From: Stentor coeruleus
Lineage: Eukaryota; Ciliophora; Heterotrichea; Heterotrichida; Stentoridae
Direction of reading: 5' to 3'
DNA: 50,117 bases
Assembly: GCA_001970955.1 (NCBI GenBank)
Contig: MPUH01000500.1
Span: 1 to 50,117, forward strand
The position numbers and the translations under genes were made by a program. Positions 20,001 to 32,152 of the stretch are shown one piece after another. The notes beneath the pieces were generated by a model. That model searched no databases, was not told the DNA's origin, and worked only from the letters and a program-made list of their open reading frames with translations. The number at the start of each line of letters is the position of its first letter. The first letter of the stretch is position 1.

Positions 20001-23000
20001 GGAATCGGCGGTTGTTTTTGAAAGAAATTTCAGTGAGGATTCTGGTTCTGCTATCGAGGTTATGCTCCATGGGCTCTTGACAGAAAAGTGGTATTTTTAT
20101 TAGCTCAGGATGATATGCTTCATCAATCATCAACATACAGCTTATATTTTCATTCTCTTTAAGTGCCTGGAACTCTTCAACACATTGATCTCTGATTTCT
20201 TTTGTGTGTCCATTAGTCGAAAACAGCATCACTGTATACCCAGTGCCATTATAAATAGAAAACCCAAATGCCTCTTTTTCAATATTACCAAAATATAACC
20301 CATTAAGATGCTTAATCATATTATCAGTAATAATTATCTCCAATGGTCTTTTGTTATTACATTTAAACCCCAACTGTGTATATACTTCCTTAGCGCTTTC
20401 TTGCAAAAAGCTAAACTCGAAATTCACTTCTTCAATAAAAGGCTCATAAGTTTGCAAAAGGTTATTAAAATACTCAATAGCAACTGAGACTTCACCATTT
20501 ACTTCTAAAGCCTGTGATATTTTCCCTTCAAAGCCATCGTATTTTAAAAGGAATTTAAAAACTTTTTCTCTTGATCCCGTCAAAAAATGTAGATTTATAG
20601 TGTCGAAGTTCAGGCCAAAATTTGTAACTTTGTTTTCATTTTGGGTTTCTATTATTTGTGGAGGTGGTGGAGGTGGTGAAGAAGATGGCTGAGAAATAAC
20701 TTGAGTGTAAAATTTCAAATAATACCACAAATCTTCAAGGCTTATAAAAATATCATTATCAGTTTTTCTTATGTAAGCATTAATATCTGTAGATATGCCT
20801 GTATGGAGTTCAATTTCTAAGTCAATTTTTTTAATAATACTGAAATCTCCTCTTGTGAGGTAAAAATCTGCTAACTGAAGTTTGAAGGAATTAGGAGAGC
20901 TTACGTAATTGACTGTGATTTGTGTTGAAATCTCAGTGATGATGTTCTCGAAATTGATGAAAAAATTAAAACTCTCAATAGAAAAATTATATTCAATTCT
21001 GGTAGGATTAGTGTTTACAGCTGGTTTTGAAGGAGCTTGCAGGGCTTTTGGTTGGGAAGGTGCACTTGAAGATATAAAAGATTTTGAGAAATTCTGGAAA
21101 AACCTAAAGTCTTCTAGAGATAGGTTAAGGCTTATGTCATCTAGATGGATATTAGTTGAATTGTTTTGTATGCATATATTGAAACTTTTATGGTTCAAAA
21201 TAACCTCACTAATCTTCACAATTATCCAGCTTGACACCACTGTGACTTTTTTATCTTCCAAAGTTACCTCAATACAATTCACTTTAGTTTCCATCTCGCT
21301 CTCAGATAAATACTGGGTTTTACACAACAACTTCAAATCATTAACTACAAATTTCACATTCAAAATTTGCTTTTTATTCTCTTCCAAAGCCTCATCTTCA
21401 ATTCCTTTAATTTCTGTGTCCCCACTCAAAGCTTTTTCTTCTACTAGAATCTTCTCTTCCCTTTCCTCAACCACCTCATGATTTTCATTAGGAATAAGTT
21501 TAGTAAAATATCTCGCCAAAGGTAAAACAACTGTAGAAATACAAACTGCTGATGATTTCTCAACATTAACCATGACATTGGTTTGATTTTCACATATTTT
21601 CAATGAATATTTTATGCTCTTATCTCCATTACATGCAAAAATAGGCACAAAAATGTTTGAGCTTTTTTCTACCCAAAGCAGTTCAAAATTCTGCAGATTC
21701 CCTTCAAGGTTCATGTTTTTGTTATCATAGGCCATCCGAGCTTTGAAACAGTCAAAGAAAAATTTTCCCCTTTCATTTTTATTTTTATGAAAATATAGAC
21801 CAAAATTACGCACTTCAATTGCCACTTGGATTTTGAGATTCGAGCTCTGTCCTGAATCGTGTTTTTTAGCTGAACTCCCTAAACTATAGTATGATTTGAT
21901 TAAAGTTCCTAAAGTTGTATGGTCACAGTATATAGCAAAAGTGCTCATAAAGCCTTGGACGTCAATTTGGTAGCCTTTGAACTCTTGAGACTCTTCAGAA
22001 ATATACTTAAAAACGATTTTCTCTTCACTAGAACCAGTGCCAAAAGCAAAAAGCTGCTTATCTTGTCGGTCTCTAACTAGAATCTTCGCACATTTCACTT
22101 GCAAATGTTGCACATATCTGCTAGATTCCATAAAAAACTCCTGTTTATCAACAAAAACCTGATATTCCTTATGCTCTTCATCTGAAAAAACCACAACACT
22201 CATGCTTTCTACAACAAACTCAAAACCAAAAATTTTTTTTTCCATCGTTTTTATCTTAACTTCCTCGGTTTTCTCTTCATTTTTCTTATGCAAAGCTACA
22301 AGCCATTTATTGTTATGCACCTCTTTCCCAAAATTCAAAAATATTTTCCTATAATAATTGCTTATTTGAATCCCCATATCACAACTTTCTATATTGCATT
22401 TAGTTAATGTTATATAATCACTAGCTGATGCATTCGAACTTCCTATAAAAAAGAAGATTGCATCATCATTAAGTACAGCAATACACTTTTGCGAAGTCCC
22501 ATTTTCAGTCAAAGTTGCTGTATTCATAATTTCAAAGTTCTTCATTATAGAGTTTTTGTCCATAATCAATGATTCACGGGATTCATGAAGTTGGGCTACA
22601 CTTTGTAAGTATTTAAACTCAGGAATTAGGGCAAAGATGAAGTTAGTTTGGATGTTGGAAATATGCCCACGGAAGTTCAGGTCGTAAAGCTGGTCATAAG
22701 GGGTTTCTTTACATTCCCATTTGAGTTTGAGGAATTTTTTAGATAAGGAGAAGATGTAAACTTCAACTTGAAATCTGGGGATTATTGAGAAATTCTCAAA
22801 TAAAATCTCGATTTCACTGCCGGTTTCTAAAGCTGAGTACTCAGCAACTGAATCTCCTTTACTGTCGATAATATGCATATTGTATAATGTTATATAGAAA
22901 ATCCCGTTTTTAGAAGGAATCAGCACAGTAGTTCTTGGTAAGTTGATGTTGAGTTTATACACTTTTTCATAGTAAAAAATATCAGTGATCTGCGCCATCG

Positions 23001-24717
23001 CTTTTTCCTGCATATGTTTCAACCCATCAAATATTTCCTTGCGTTTTTTAATCCCCAAATCTCTTAAAGAACAGAAATTGACAAAATGGCTTATTGATTT
23101 AAGATTAATTTTGAAGTCTACTTCTTGAGATATATAACTTATTTCATTAGGGCTTTTAATATCCACATAAAATTCGAAGCTTATTTTTAGAACTGGCTCT
23201 TCAGAAACTTTTCTCAATTTCAATATCGTCTCTTTCATATCTATATCTTGATATATAACTTCCATATCTCCTAAACTAGCATTTGCTGATGTGCATGGTT
23301 CAGTTATTGTTATGAAGATATTACAATCTGAAAGCTTGACAAGCTGAGATTGGATTTCACGTTTTTCTAGACTATAAGTTGCGAGTTTCAAAGAGATAGC
23401 TTTTGAACGACAGGAAATTGTCATTTTCCAATTTTTAGCGTTTTGTTCTTGACTGTATGATGATGAGATAATTATAGGAGTTTCTTCTTGTGCTGAGCTT
23501 TGGAAGAACCCTAACCATTTTCTTTCCTTTTTTTTCTGATTTTCATGGATTTCTAGAGCTTTTGACTGCCAGAATATTAGATCTTCCCATTCACAGAGGT
23601 AGAGGATTTTGTTATAAAGGTACTCTTCATCAGGAGTTAAGGTATTTTTTTTGCATTTTTCAAAGAGAGAAATAAAAGAGTCTCGGTAGAAGGAACGGGT
23701 TTTGGATGCCATTACAAAGACGTTGGATAGGCTTCGCTTTTGACGAATCAGAGCAAAAATTGCTTGTTTTGCAAATATCCAGAGGCTATGGGAAGTGCGG
23801 ATGCATGGTGAAAAAATTAGGTATTTTTTTTGCTCAATCCTGTTTAGAAATCACTGTTGAGAAATAAAAGTATTATATTTCGTAAATCTCCTAGAAAACC
23901 TAATCAAATATATATACTGCAAATGAGTCAATAAAAAGTTCATATTCTGTACATCAGCCGATACACTCATATTAACATTATCTTTCTTTACAATAATAGT
24001 TGTGCTTACTAAATATTCTTTACATGTAATAATCTTATCTTTCTGAGTCTCTCTAGCAATATCCTTCTCAAAATCTTTATAGCTTCCATCTTGCACATTA
24101 ACATAAACTGAAAAATTCGACACTTCTAGCAAATTAGTATCCTATATAAACTCTACCTTATCCTGTGGCAAGCATGCAACTGAATCTATCATCATGCCAA
24201 CAGCGAATTCTGACTTCCTGCATGTCCCTTCAAATCTTATATGAAATTCTGATAAATTGACTTTCAAATTTGCGATAATACTTTCTTTCAAACCTTCTAA
24301 ATATGTACTTTTTTGCTTGTTTGCATCTTCAGATAGTTTTTTCCTTTCCTTTTCAATAGTCCACCAAAGCTCATGATTTTTTAAGCTTTCTTTAATTTTC
24401 TCTACAAGCATTCCAATATCAAAAGTCCATTCAGATTTTTGGAAAGGAACCATTATGCAATAAATACCTTGGATATTTATTTCTACGGATTTTGTGGATA
24501 AGGAAGTCCATGGGATTGTGATGTCGATTTTACAGATTTTTGTATGCTTAAAAATCAGAGGGACTTTTAGCATTAGAAGGATTTTTGGGTTTAGTTTAAC
24601 ATTTTCTAGGACAATTTTCCCACTCCAGAGGTTAACTTTTAACTTGTTTCTGTCGAGATCTTGAATGTATTCTGAGAGTCTTGACAGAATCACTTTTTCT
24701 ATAAGCGCTTCGAACAT
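17044..24717 (-). CDS. VPS13: VPS13-family bridge-like lipid transfer protein
   Basis: 2547 aa after removal of two 15-nt introns, 24142-24156 (GTAGAGTTTATATAG) and 23840-23854 (GTGATTTCTAAACAG). Residues 1-~120 are the chorein-N hallmark (MFEALIEKVILSRLSEYIQD and LWSGKIVLENVKL). A long beta-rich groove region follows. A short polyproline tract lies near residue 1340, the VAB/SHR-BD-like region starts near 1550 (NNRRFLRISSPYEI), and APT1/ATG2-C-like segments follow. The last ~110 residues form a PH-like end (ARVFYGKLRLIRPYD). VPS13 proteins move bulk glycerolipid between organelles at contact sites. The length is shorter than human VPS13A-D (over 3000 aa). The start at 24717 gives the canonical MFE N-terminus; an in-frame ATG 17 codons upstream (24768) is less likely. 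Confidence 0.95.
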
Positions 24718-26123
24718 TTTATATTTAATTGGGTAGAAATGGAATTCAGCTTTAGATTTTATGATCATAAGATGGGGAATACTTTTTGTTAGGGTAAAGG
24801 AGATTGCTTGTAAATAGAATGAAGGAATATTATATATTCAAAGTGAATTTGATATATATTCTTTACAAATAAAATTTAAGAAAATTATAGCACTAAGAAA
24901 TCACAATAATTAACAACCTATAAAATATGCATAATGCTCTTAATAATAATATGTTGCTACCTTAAAGCCCAAATATATTACCACAAATCATAAAAATCAT
25001 TTATGATAATTTATAACATTTAGATACTGATTCAGTATTATTCTTAATAAAATAGTTCTTTAATGCTAGAAATGCTAATCTATATGCTAATAAAACAATT
25101 AATTCTCTTTCTAAAATGTCTTCTAAAAGTACAATAATTCATCTAAGCTTAGTAATTTAATCTTAATTATAATCACTATCGCAATAAAGTATAATAAAAT
25201 CAAACTAAATATTAGCAAATTTAATAATAAAAACCTAATTGAAAATCTAAAAGTAAAAACTATATAATCTCATCTAAAAAAATTGTATTCTTTTCGCAAA
25301 TTACTTCCTAAGCTTTTGAAGATTTTAATTTTACTTTCTTTATAGCTTTTACCAAACTAAAATCAAGTTTGGTCTTTGCAATTTAGACAATTATTTTACA
25401 ATTCCACAAACTTCTTCATATGAATATCTAGATCTTAGCATAGCGAGTATGCAATAAAGTAATCAATTTTGTAAAATTATTCAGAAAAACAAATACCCAC
25501 TTGGCCTAAAAGCCTTAGCTGATTTTGAAAGAATTATGTTATTAGATAAGAATGTTCGAAGGTGCAAATCCCAACAAAAGGTTTTAGGGAGTTCTTAGTT
25601 CGTATTTTTAGCCAAGAGCAAATGGTCTACGCAAAAGCTTCGACCAAGTTTATTGGCTTATTTGTATATATTACCAACCATTTTATAAGCTAATAGTAAC
25701 TTTGAAAAGATAAAATGGAATGAAGCTTTAAGATTAGTTTATAAGAATAGCATAAATATAATTTCATATCAACGAGATTGGCTTATTCAAAATATAATTC
25801 TCCGAAAAAGCCAACTCACCATTATCTAATAAATAGATCCATATAAAAACCATCAACAAAACTTAAATTCCAGCACCCATAAAATACATGCAAAGTTTCT
25901 TTTCTTCAACCATAATCCTCCGTTAAATATCATCAAATTCTAACCATCAAAAGCAAACCTTTCACTTCCAAGCCCTCCCATTAAAACCAAAAATTCCTAA
26001 TTCCCTGAAAAAGGGTCTAAAATATCTTATCTTTAAAAAATCTGATATTTTCACACATGCCAACTTGTAAACCCTAAAAATCTCAATCAAAAAGGCAACT
26101 AAATAAGCTCTTAGTTTATAAAT
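24718..26123. other. Intergenic region, divergent promoters of VPS13 and eL33
   Basis: A 1.4-kb region between two divergently transcribed genes. No gene seen. A perfect 8-bp stem with a 7-nt loop sits at 25351-25373 (ACCAAACT/AGTTTGGT). From about 25800 to the eL33 start the plus strand is C-rich and G-poor, as before other genes here. Confidence 0.5.
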
Positions 26124-26465
26124 ATGGTGAAGAAGCAAGACAGACTTTACTCAAGGGCGATATTTTTAGGCTACAGACGTGGGATTTCTCTTCAAAACAC
26201 CAACCAAGGCCTTCTTCGTGTTGAAGGAGTTAAAACCAAGACTGACGCCAAATGGTATCTAGGAAAACGCGTGGCTTACGTTTACAGAGGCAAGACAGCA
26301 AACAAAGAAAAAGGACTGACCAAGCACCGAAGTATCCAAGGCAAAGTTATTGCAGTTCATGGAGACAACGGTGTAGTCAGAGCTAAATTCCATCACAATT
26401 TACCAGGGCAAGCAGTAGGGAAACTAGTTAGAGTCATGCTTTACCCATTTAGACCTAGTAACTAA
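26124..26465 (+). CDS. RPL35A: Ribosomal protein eL33 (RPL35A)
   Basis: 113 aa, near the family's usual ~110. The large-subunit signature is complete: YSRAIFLGYRRG at the start, ALL-like/RVEGV, WYLGKRVAYVY, the GKV..HGDNGVVRAKF core and the terminal RVMLYPFRPSN. It is a structural protein of the 60S subunit. No intron. The leader is G-poor and the trailer, from 26478 to 26649, has no C at all. Confidence 0.97.
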   Translation: MVKKQDRLYSRAIFLGYRRGISLQNTNQGLLRVEGVKTKTDAKWYLGKRVAYVYRGKTANKEKGLTKHRSIQGKVIAVHGDNGVVRAKFHHNLPGQAVGKLVRVMLYPFRPSN

Positions 26466-27140
26466 GTATTTTTATACTAAATTATAAGGAAAATTTTAGA
26501 TGATGTGAAGGTTGAAGAGATTTTTAGAATAAAATGAGGTTGAAGGATGTGAATGGATTTTTTATATGAAATGTATGATGGGTTTTGAATAGATTGTTGA
26601 GGATTTTAATGTTTAGGATGATAGGGTTAGAATTTAAGAATGGAATAGGCTTTAAATGGAAGGAAATGCTAGGAATGGGAATATATTTTTTATTAGAATG
26701 ATATGATTGTTAAAAGGTAAAAGTTATTGTGATAGATAAAGGATTACATTGAGTGAAGTTTTTATAGTATTTATAAAAATAATTGTAAGTTAATATAATA
26801 GGAAGAATATTATTAAAGATAGGATTATTATAATAAAAAAATGATTTTTGGATTTAAATATACTTTTTAGAACTGTATCGTTGTAGTGATTAAAAAATAA
26901 AGATAATATATCGCTAGAATTTATTCACAACAATTCAATTAAGAATTTTCCCAAAGCATCCCACAACTCTTACATAAATTTTCCATCATCATAAAACTTC
27001 AACTAAAAATCAACAACACACAATCTTTCAACCCACAAACCCATCTTAACTTAATCTAACCAAATCTCAAAAATATCCTAAACCTAATTTAATCAAAAAA
27101 TATCTCCAATTCTAAATCCAATCCAAAAAAACTTAAATAA
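26466..27140. promoter_or_regulatory. Intergenic region with C-free then G-free halves
   Basis: The plus strand has no C from 26478 to 26649 (172 nt, just after the eL33 stop) and no G from 26957 up to 27142 (186 nt, ending inside the next ATG). No gene or RNA is recognised. The two skews mark the 3' flank of eL33 and the 5' flank of the PB1-ZZ gene. A regulatory meaning is inference. Confidence 0.6.
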
Positions 27141-28052
27141 ATGTCAAAGCTAAAAATCACATTCGATACCTATGAACTCTACCTAGACCTTCCTCTAACT
27201 TTAACCAAACTGGCAAATCATCTCTTAACCAAATACTCAATATCCCGTCCAACATTTAAATATCTTGATGAAGATCGAGAATTCCTCACAGTAAACCGAG
27301 AAGACGAATTCGCTGAAGCCATAAAATTCCTAGTTCCACACAACGAAGGGCTTATCGTCGAAGAAAAAACAAGAAGCTCAAGAGACCTAAATGAAATGAT
27401 AAAATTCCAAGACAAAAGCTGTGGGATTACAAACAAAGAAGTTCCAAGTCAAACCAAAGCTGTCGAATATGTCGAAAAATCAAGTGAAATCAATATAAGC
27501 TATATTGACATAGGTCTTGATGTTAGTGAAGATATATCAGGATCATTAATCCACTCATCAAGTCAAATACCAAAAATGGAAAAATTCTCAAAAGTCATCG
27601 GAAATGAATACTCGGAAAAGTCTACAAGTTCAGTTAAAGAAATGAAATCTGAAGCATCAGAGGTTTTTATGGAAGAGCCAAATGAAGATTTTTCACTTCA
27701 AAGCATGAGAAAAGCTATTCGTGATGAGATATCTTTATTAGGATCATTTTGTAGAGTCCAACATTCATCTGATGTTTCTTGTTGTAATTGTTATATTAAG
27801 CCTATTGTTGGTATACGTTATAAATGTACTCAGTGTTCAGGTTTTAGTCTTTGTGAGGATTGTGAGGAAATTGTTGATCATGAACATAGTTTGTTGAAGT
27901 TAAAAGTTCCTGAAAATTTAGATGAGAAGACAAAGGTTGTGGAAAAAATAATTGCTTTGGGGTTTAAAGATGTTGATAAAGTGAAGAAAATTGCTAAGGA
28001 GTGTGGATATGATTATGTGAAGACGATGACTAGGTTATTGGGTGTTGAGTAA
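27141..28052 (+). CDS. PB1-ZZ-UBA protein, p62/NBR1-like
   Basis: 303 aa. Residues 3-68 form a PB1 domain (KITFDTYELYLDLPLTLTKL with FKYLDEDREFLTV). A Ser/Glu-rich linker follows. Residues ~209-255 are a ZZ zinc finger (CCNCYIKPIVGIRYKCTQC, LCEDC and HEHSL). Residues ~262-302 look like a UBA (KIIALGFKDVDKVKKIAKEC). This is the p62/NBR1 plan: PB1 polymerises, ZZ binds N-degrons or partners, and UBA binds ubiquitin for delivery to autophagosomes. It lacks the NBR1 FW domain, unlike the relative at 41605-42608. No clear LC3-interacting motif could be assigned. The start follows a 186-nt G-free leader. Confidence 0.88.
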   Translation: MSKLKITFDTYELYLDLPLTLTKLANHLLTKYSISRPTFKYLDEDREFLTVNREDEFAEAIKFLVPHNEGLIVEEKTRSSRDLNEMIKFQDKSCGITNKEVPSQTKAVEYVEKSSEINISYIDIGLDVSEDISGSLIHSSSQIPKMEKFSKVIGNEYSEKSTSSVKEMKSEASEVFMEEPNEDFSLQSMRKAIRDEISLLGSFCRVQHSSDVSCCNCYIKPIVGIRYKCTQCSGFSLCEDCEEIVDHEHSLLKLKVPENLDEKTKVVEKIIALGFKDVDKVKKIAKECGYDYVKTMTRLLGVE

Positions 28053-28377
28053 CTTTGGTTTATTATAGGATTATTGAGATTTTAATGAGAGTTTTAGATT
28101 AGTTATGAGTTTTTATATATAGTACTAGTTTGTATGCCACGATCATATAATTCTTCTTAGCTTTTCTGTTTTAAATTTTTCTATGAATGCCGCACTTCCG
28201 GCATCTATCATCTTTTGATTAAAAAACTATTGTATACAATTGTGAAAGTATATAAATTCTAAATGAATCTTAAATATTCAAAGTAATGCTATTATAAATG
28301 CAATAGATTATTTTTCAAAATGTGATAACATATTATTGTAAATGTAGGCATTTTACAATTTTTTAAACATAATAAAG
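28053..28377. other. Intergenic spacer
   Basis: 325 bp between two plus-strand genes. AT-rich, with no recognised feature. Confidence 0.5.
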
Positions 28378-29253
28378 ATGAATCCTTTGTTGAAACTTCA
28401 AGATCCTCAAACTCTTGATTTTCAATATATATTTAACCTTTTGCAACGATACAAAGATAAGACTAAATTTTTTGATTTGCGTGACAATATATCATACGAG
28501 AGCTTCCACTTGCCTATCAGCCTACATATAGGCCAAGATCCTAATTCTCCATTAATCATAGACCTCCATCAACTAACAAAAGAAAAAGAATTATCCCGGC
28601 TTCGTAGATACTGTCTAATAATCGGTTTTATCGAAGAATATGAACCTCTTGCTCAATCTTTAATTGATCTTCTAACCAAACTTAAATGCAAAGAAATCCA
28701 TATCTTGCCAAATGTAAACATTTTCTTGGATCGGTACCGATTTTTACGCGAGCCTAGAATCCAAAACAAGGATCTTCCAAACGAAATAATTCCAGGGTTC
28801 TTGTATCTTGGAAGCCAGCAACACGCACACAACCGGGACATTATAGAAATTTTAGGTATAACTCATGTACTTAACGCAACAAGAGCTGCGGCAAACCCTT
28901 TTTCTGGACTAAAATACTGTAGAGTCCATGTTGACGACCATGAAAGTGAGAAAATTTCTATTTATTTCCAAAAAGCTTATGATTTCATTGATAATGCTCT
29001 TGAAAGAAATATACATGGAAAAAAAACTATACTGCTTATACACTGTGCAAAAGGGGTATCTAGATCTGTGACTCTTGTCATGATGTATTTAATGCGCGCT
29101 GTAGGGTTTAGTTTATCTGAAGCTTTTATTTTTATACAGAAGCAAAGAGAGATTATTGGTCCTAATGCAGGGTTTATAAAGGAACTTGAGGACTTTGAAA
29201 GAAATAATCATGAATTTGATGTTAAACAAGGAAGAAGGGCATCGTTAAGTTAG
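28378..29253 (+). CDS. Rhodanese-DSP dual-specificity phosphatase (MAPK-phosphatase-like)
   Basis: 291 aa. Residues ~15-115 resemble a rhodanese/CH2 domain (KFFDLRDNISYESFHLPISL) without the active Cys. Residues ~136-282 are a dual-specificity phosphatase: IIPGFLYLGSQQHA, then ITHVLNATRAA, a general-acid Asp in HVDDHES (D186 or D187) and the P-loop HCAKGVSRS with nucleophile C223 and R229. This two-domain order is that of MAP-kinase phosphatases, which remove phosphate from Tyr and Thr of the MAPK activation loop. The catalytic residues are all present, so activity is expected. The substrate is inferred. No intron; stop TAG. Confidence 0.88.
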   Translation: MNPLLKLQDPQTLDFQYIFNLLQRYKDKTKFFDLRDNISYESFHLPISLHIGQDPNSPLIIDLHQLTKEKELSRLRRYCLIIGFIEEYEPLAQSLIDLLTKLKCKEIHILPNVNIFLDRYRFLREPRIQNKDLPNEIIPGFLYLGSQQHAHNRDIIEILGITHVLNATRAAANPFSGLKYCRVHVDDHESEKISIYFQKAYDFIDNALERNIHGKKTILLIHCAKGVSRSVTLVMMYLMRAVGFSLSEAFIFIQKQREIIGPNAGFIKELEDFERNNHEFDVKQGRRASLS

Positions 29254-29476
29254 ATGTAATAATCAAATTTTATGTGAAAAAGAGTATGAATTGCTTATAA
29301 ATAATGATTTTTGATTGTTAGCATTTATGACAAATCTAATGATATTTTAGGAGAGGCTGACTTTTATTAGAGAATAGTTTGGAGGTTTATTTTATTTAAT
29401 ACGTAAAAACATCTAAAATTAGACCTAATAGGAGTATATTTTACCTGTAATTCATATATCATAGTCTTATCCTAAA

Positions 29477-30649
29477 TTATACTAAATAATCATATGCCTT
29501 ATTTTCTCTCAACTCAACAAGTGAGCTATACTTTGAATCAGCAAGAGCTAAGAAAATACTTGTGGAGTTTTCAGCATCTTCGCAAAAATCGAACCCAGAA
29601 ATCTCCCCGAAATAGTCTATAACTTGTCTTTGTTTATAGTCTTTTTTGTCTATTATTGTGATGTAATCAGCAGTTTCTGCAAAAGCTAGATATTTACCGT
29701 TAGATGAATATTTTACACATAGAGCTGCACTGAGTTGACCTTTAAGTACGTATAAAGGAGAATATCTAGGTCCAGTTCTTAGATCCCATACTATTACTGA
29801 ATGATCTTGATTGCCTGTAGCAAAATAATAATCACTACTTGGGTCCCAAGCAGCTGAAAAGCTAAAGTCAGAATGGCCACTTGTCTTACCCACAACTTCT
29901 CCTGTCATTTTATCTATAATCTGATCCTCAACAGAATCCAAGCACGCAACAATAGTCTTCTTATCACAAGATAGCGTGCCATGATTAACACATTCATCAA
30001 ACCCTATAGTCAGTTTAACCTCTTGTGTTTCAGGAGATATAATCCTGATTTTTTTATCATTATTATAAGTGATAATAGACATTTCTCCTCCTTCTATAAA
30101 CATAGCACATGAATTCGTGATTTTTGAACTCCCATCCCCAATTTCTTTATCAAACTTAACATTCCCATTTTTATCACAAAAAATAAGTTCTCCTTCCATC
30201 CCCCCAACAACAACATTTTCTCCAAGCACATAAAAAGACACAGCCGTAAACCTTGGATTTAAAACTTTTTTTTTCTCATAACTTATTGGGTTATAATTAG
30301 TCAAATCATTCCGAAAAGTTTTCATAAAAATATCATCTTGTCCAAGACACTGAACATTGTTTCTAAGTTGAAAATGTGAAAATTCTGATTGAATCAAATG
30401 ATTTTCAATAAAGTTGAAATATTGGTTATTAGTTTTGGAGCATTGATCTTCTAATTTTAGTACATCGACAGTGTTTCTAAAGGAATTGTATCGATTGTTT
30501 CGTCTTCGTCTAAAGTCTTCACGTGTAGATATGAAATATTCTGTATTCCAGAGGATGCCTTGGGGATCTCTCCCGACTTCATAGCCAAAAACATGTCGTG
30601 TTTCATCGATGTCTCCTAGTTCTATAGGGTTAGTCTCAGTAAAATTCAT
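29477..30649 (-). CDS. WD40-repeat protein, C2A9.03-like family
   Basis: 390 aa. The N-terminal segment contains the motif GRDPQGILWNTEYFISTREDF with a following Arg-rich NNRYNSFRN stretch, which resembles the plant/fungal 'WD repeat-containing protein C2A9.03-like' family (PQGI.W....TR...R..R...Y.N). The remainder is WD40 propeller, with the best repeat at DHSVIVWDLRTG. Function in that family is poorly known. No intron. The gene convergently faces the phosphatase, with stop codons 223 bp apart. Confidence 0.8.
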   Translation of the reverse strand: MNFTETNPIELGDIDETRHVFGYEVGRDPQGILWNTEYFISTREDFRRRRNNRYNSFRNTVDVLKLEDQCSKTNNQYFNFIENHLIQSEFSHFQLRNNVQCLGQDDIFMKTFRNDLTNYNPISYEKKKVLNPRFTAVSFYVLGENVVVGGMEGELIFCDKNGNVKFDKEIGDGSSKITNSCAMFIEGGEMSIITYNNDKKIRIISPETQEVKLTIGFDECVNHGTLSCDKKTIVACLDSVEDQIIDKMTGEVVGKTSGHSDFSFSAAWDPSSDYYFATGNQDHSVIVWDLRTGPRYSPLYVLKGQLSAALCVKYSSNGKYLAFAETADYITIIDKKDYKQRQVIDYFGEISGFDFCEDAENSTSIFLALADSKYSSLVELRENKAYDYLV

Positions 30650-30697
30650 TATTATAATTGTTAGTATATAAAATTACAAGAATATAGAAGAGGAATA

Positions 30698-30910
30698 TTA
30701 GGGATGAGGTTTAGAGGTAATGAGTTTTGATAGTTTGAATTTTTTATCAGTAATACTTACTGTTGTTTCTTTAATTTCTAAATATAGTGAAGCTGCTTCT
30801 TTCTGGAGGGATATGATTTTATGGGTAATAAATGGCATTTCAGCAAATAGCAATAAAAACCAATTGACGAAGCTCAGGCACTTCTCCAAGAGCTTAAAAT
30901 TTTTAATCAT
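30698..30910 (-). CDS. Small ORF, uncertain
   Basis: A 70-codon frame starting MIKNFKLLEKCLSFVNWFLL and ending KLITSKPHP, 48 bp upstream of the WD40 gene on the same strand. The opposite strand is also open for 87 codons (30720-30983), so either, both or neither may be real. No family is recognised. Confidence 0.25.
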   Translation of the reverse strand: MIKNFKLLEKCLSFVNWFLLLFAEMPFITHKIISLQKEAASLYLEIKETTVSITDKKFKLSKLITSKPHP

Positions 30911-32123
30911 CAAAGACAAATTATGTTTTTTATACAAGAATGTAATTATTTCAATTACTCACTTGTTATATTGCTTTGATTAAATATCTTCAAAGCTTTA
31001 ATAAACTATTATTGCCCTTAAAAACTTCTAAATAAAACTTGCTCAGAAACTATTCCAAGATGAGATCATTGTCCCTATATATATAAATAGTAATTCCAAT
31101 ATCTTAAATATAAGGGTTTGAAGTTTCAATAAGCACTTCAAAATTATGCTTTGTAATTTGCTCTTCCATATTCCTCATCTCATGTTTATATAATAATAAT
31201 TTATTAGATTAAATATGTTTTTTACACTCAGAGATTAGGTATTACTACTTGTTTTACAATCTTTTTTACTTCGGTCATTGTTTTTGAAATTAAATTGTTT
31301 TGTGCTTTGGGTTTAAAGGGGAACTTTTGATATGGTTTTGAAGGCAAAATAATTTTCAGAATTTTTTAAGAGATATGATTAGGATAATGCATTGTGGATT
31401 TTTGTAATTTTTAAGGGATTATAATTGAAAGATTTTTACAAAGTTTTGGAATAAGATTGAGAAGAGGGGAAGATTATGAAAATTGTGTACGAGTTGTAGA
31501 TATGCTAAATTTTTTTTTGGATTTTAATTAAGGCTGTATAAGCTTTTTAATATCTTAATAAAGATAGAATTAAGAATTTTATGGGAAAATATATGGAAAT
31601 AAACATATATGATTTAATTGAATTTTATGTGGAGAATTTGATTAGCTTTAACTATTAAAGATATATAAATTTATAAAATTTTAACAATAATCTTTTTGTT
31701 TTACTAAAAAATGTAAATAACTTAGTTTCGATTTAAAAACAGAATATTTTAGAAAGACCATTATTATTGTAATAAATAATTAAAACTAATATATTGATAC
31801 CACTATATCATTCATAATAAAATCAAAAAAAATAATAACTAGAAGACAATAATATAATTCATGCGTAGTAATACAAAAAAATTTATAGTCTAAAAATAAA
31901 AAGTGCTAATTTAGATAAAGATTAGGCTACATTTTATATCTTTTAATAATCACATATAATAAATGGGAAATTCAAGCTGTGCATGCACTAANTATAATAA
32001 CTAGAAGACAATAATATAATTCATGCGTAGTAATACAAAAAATTTATAGTCTAAAAATAAAAAGTGCTAATTTAGATAAAGATTAGGTTACATTTTATAT
32101 CTTTTAATAATCACATATAATAA
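30911..32123. other. Intergenic region
   Basis: About 1.2 kb, AT-rich, with a G-rich, C-poor plus strand between ~31260 and ~31620. It contains the assembly seam listed separately. No gene recognised. Confidence 0.45.
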
Positions 32124-32152
32124 ATGGGAAATTCAAGCTGTGCATGCACTAA
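31832..32152. repeat. Assembly seam: ~160-bp near-exact duplication around a single N
   Basis: The block 31832-31991 is repeated at about 31994-32152, separated by N at 31992, with two or so differences. It contains the start of the next gene (MGNSSCACT), so a false truncated copy of that start lies at about 31963. Confidence 0.9.

Noticed and set aside
20909..21481. 190-codon plus-strand ORF inside VPS13
   Set aside because: It lies fully antisense to a well-supported VPS13 exon and gives no protein-like pattern.
25550..25600. tRNA T-arm-like text GGTGCAAATCC
   Set aside because: The flanking bases do not form a five-pair T stem, and no acceptor, D or anticodon arm could be built around it. 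I found no convincing tRNA anywhere in the window.
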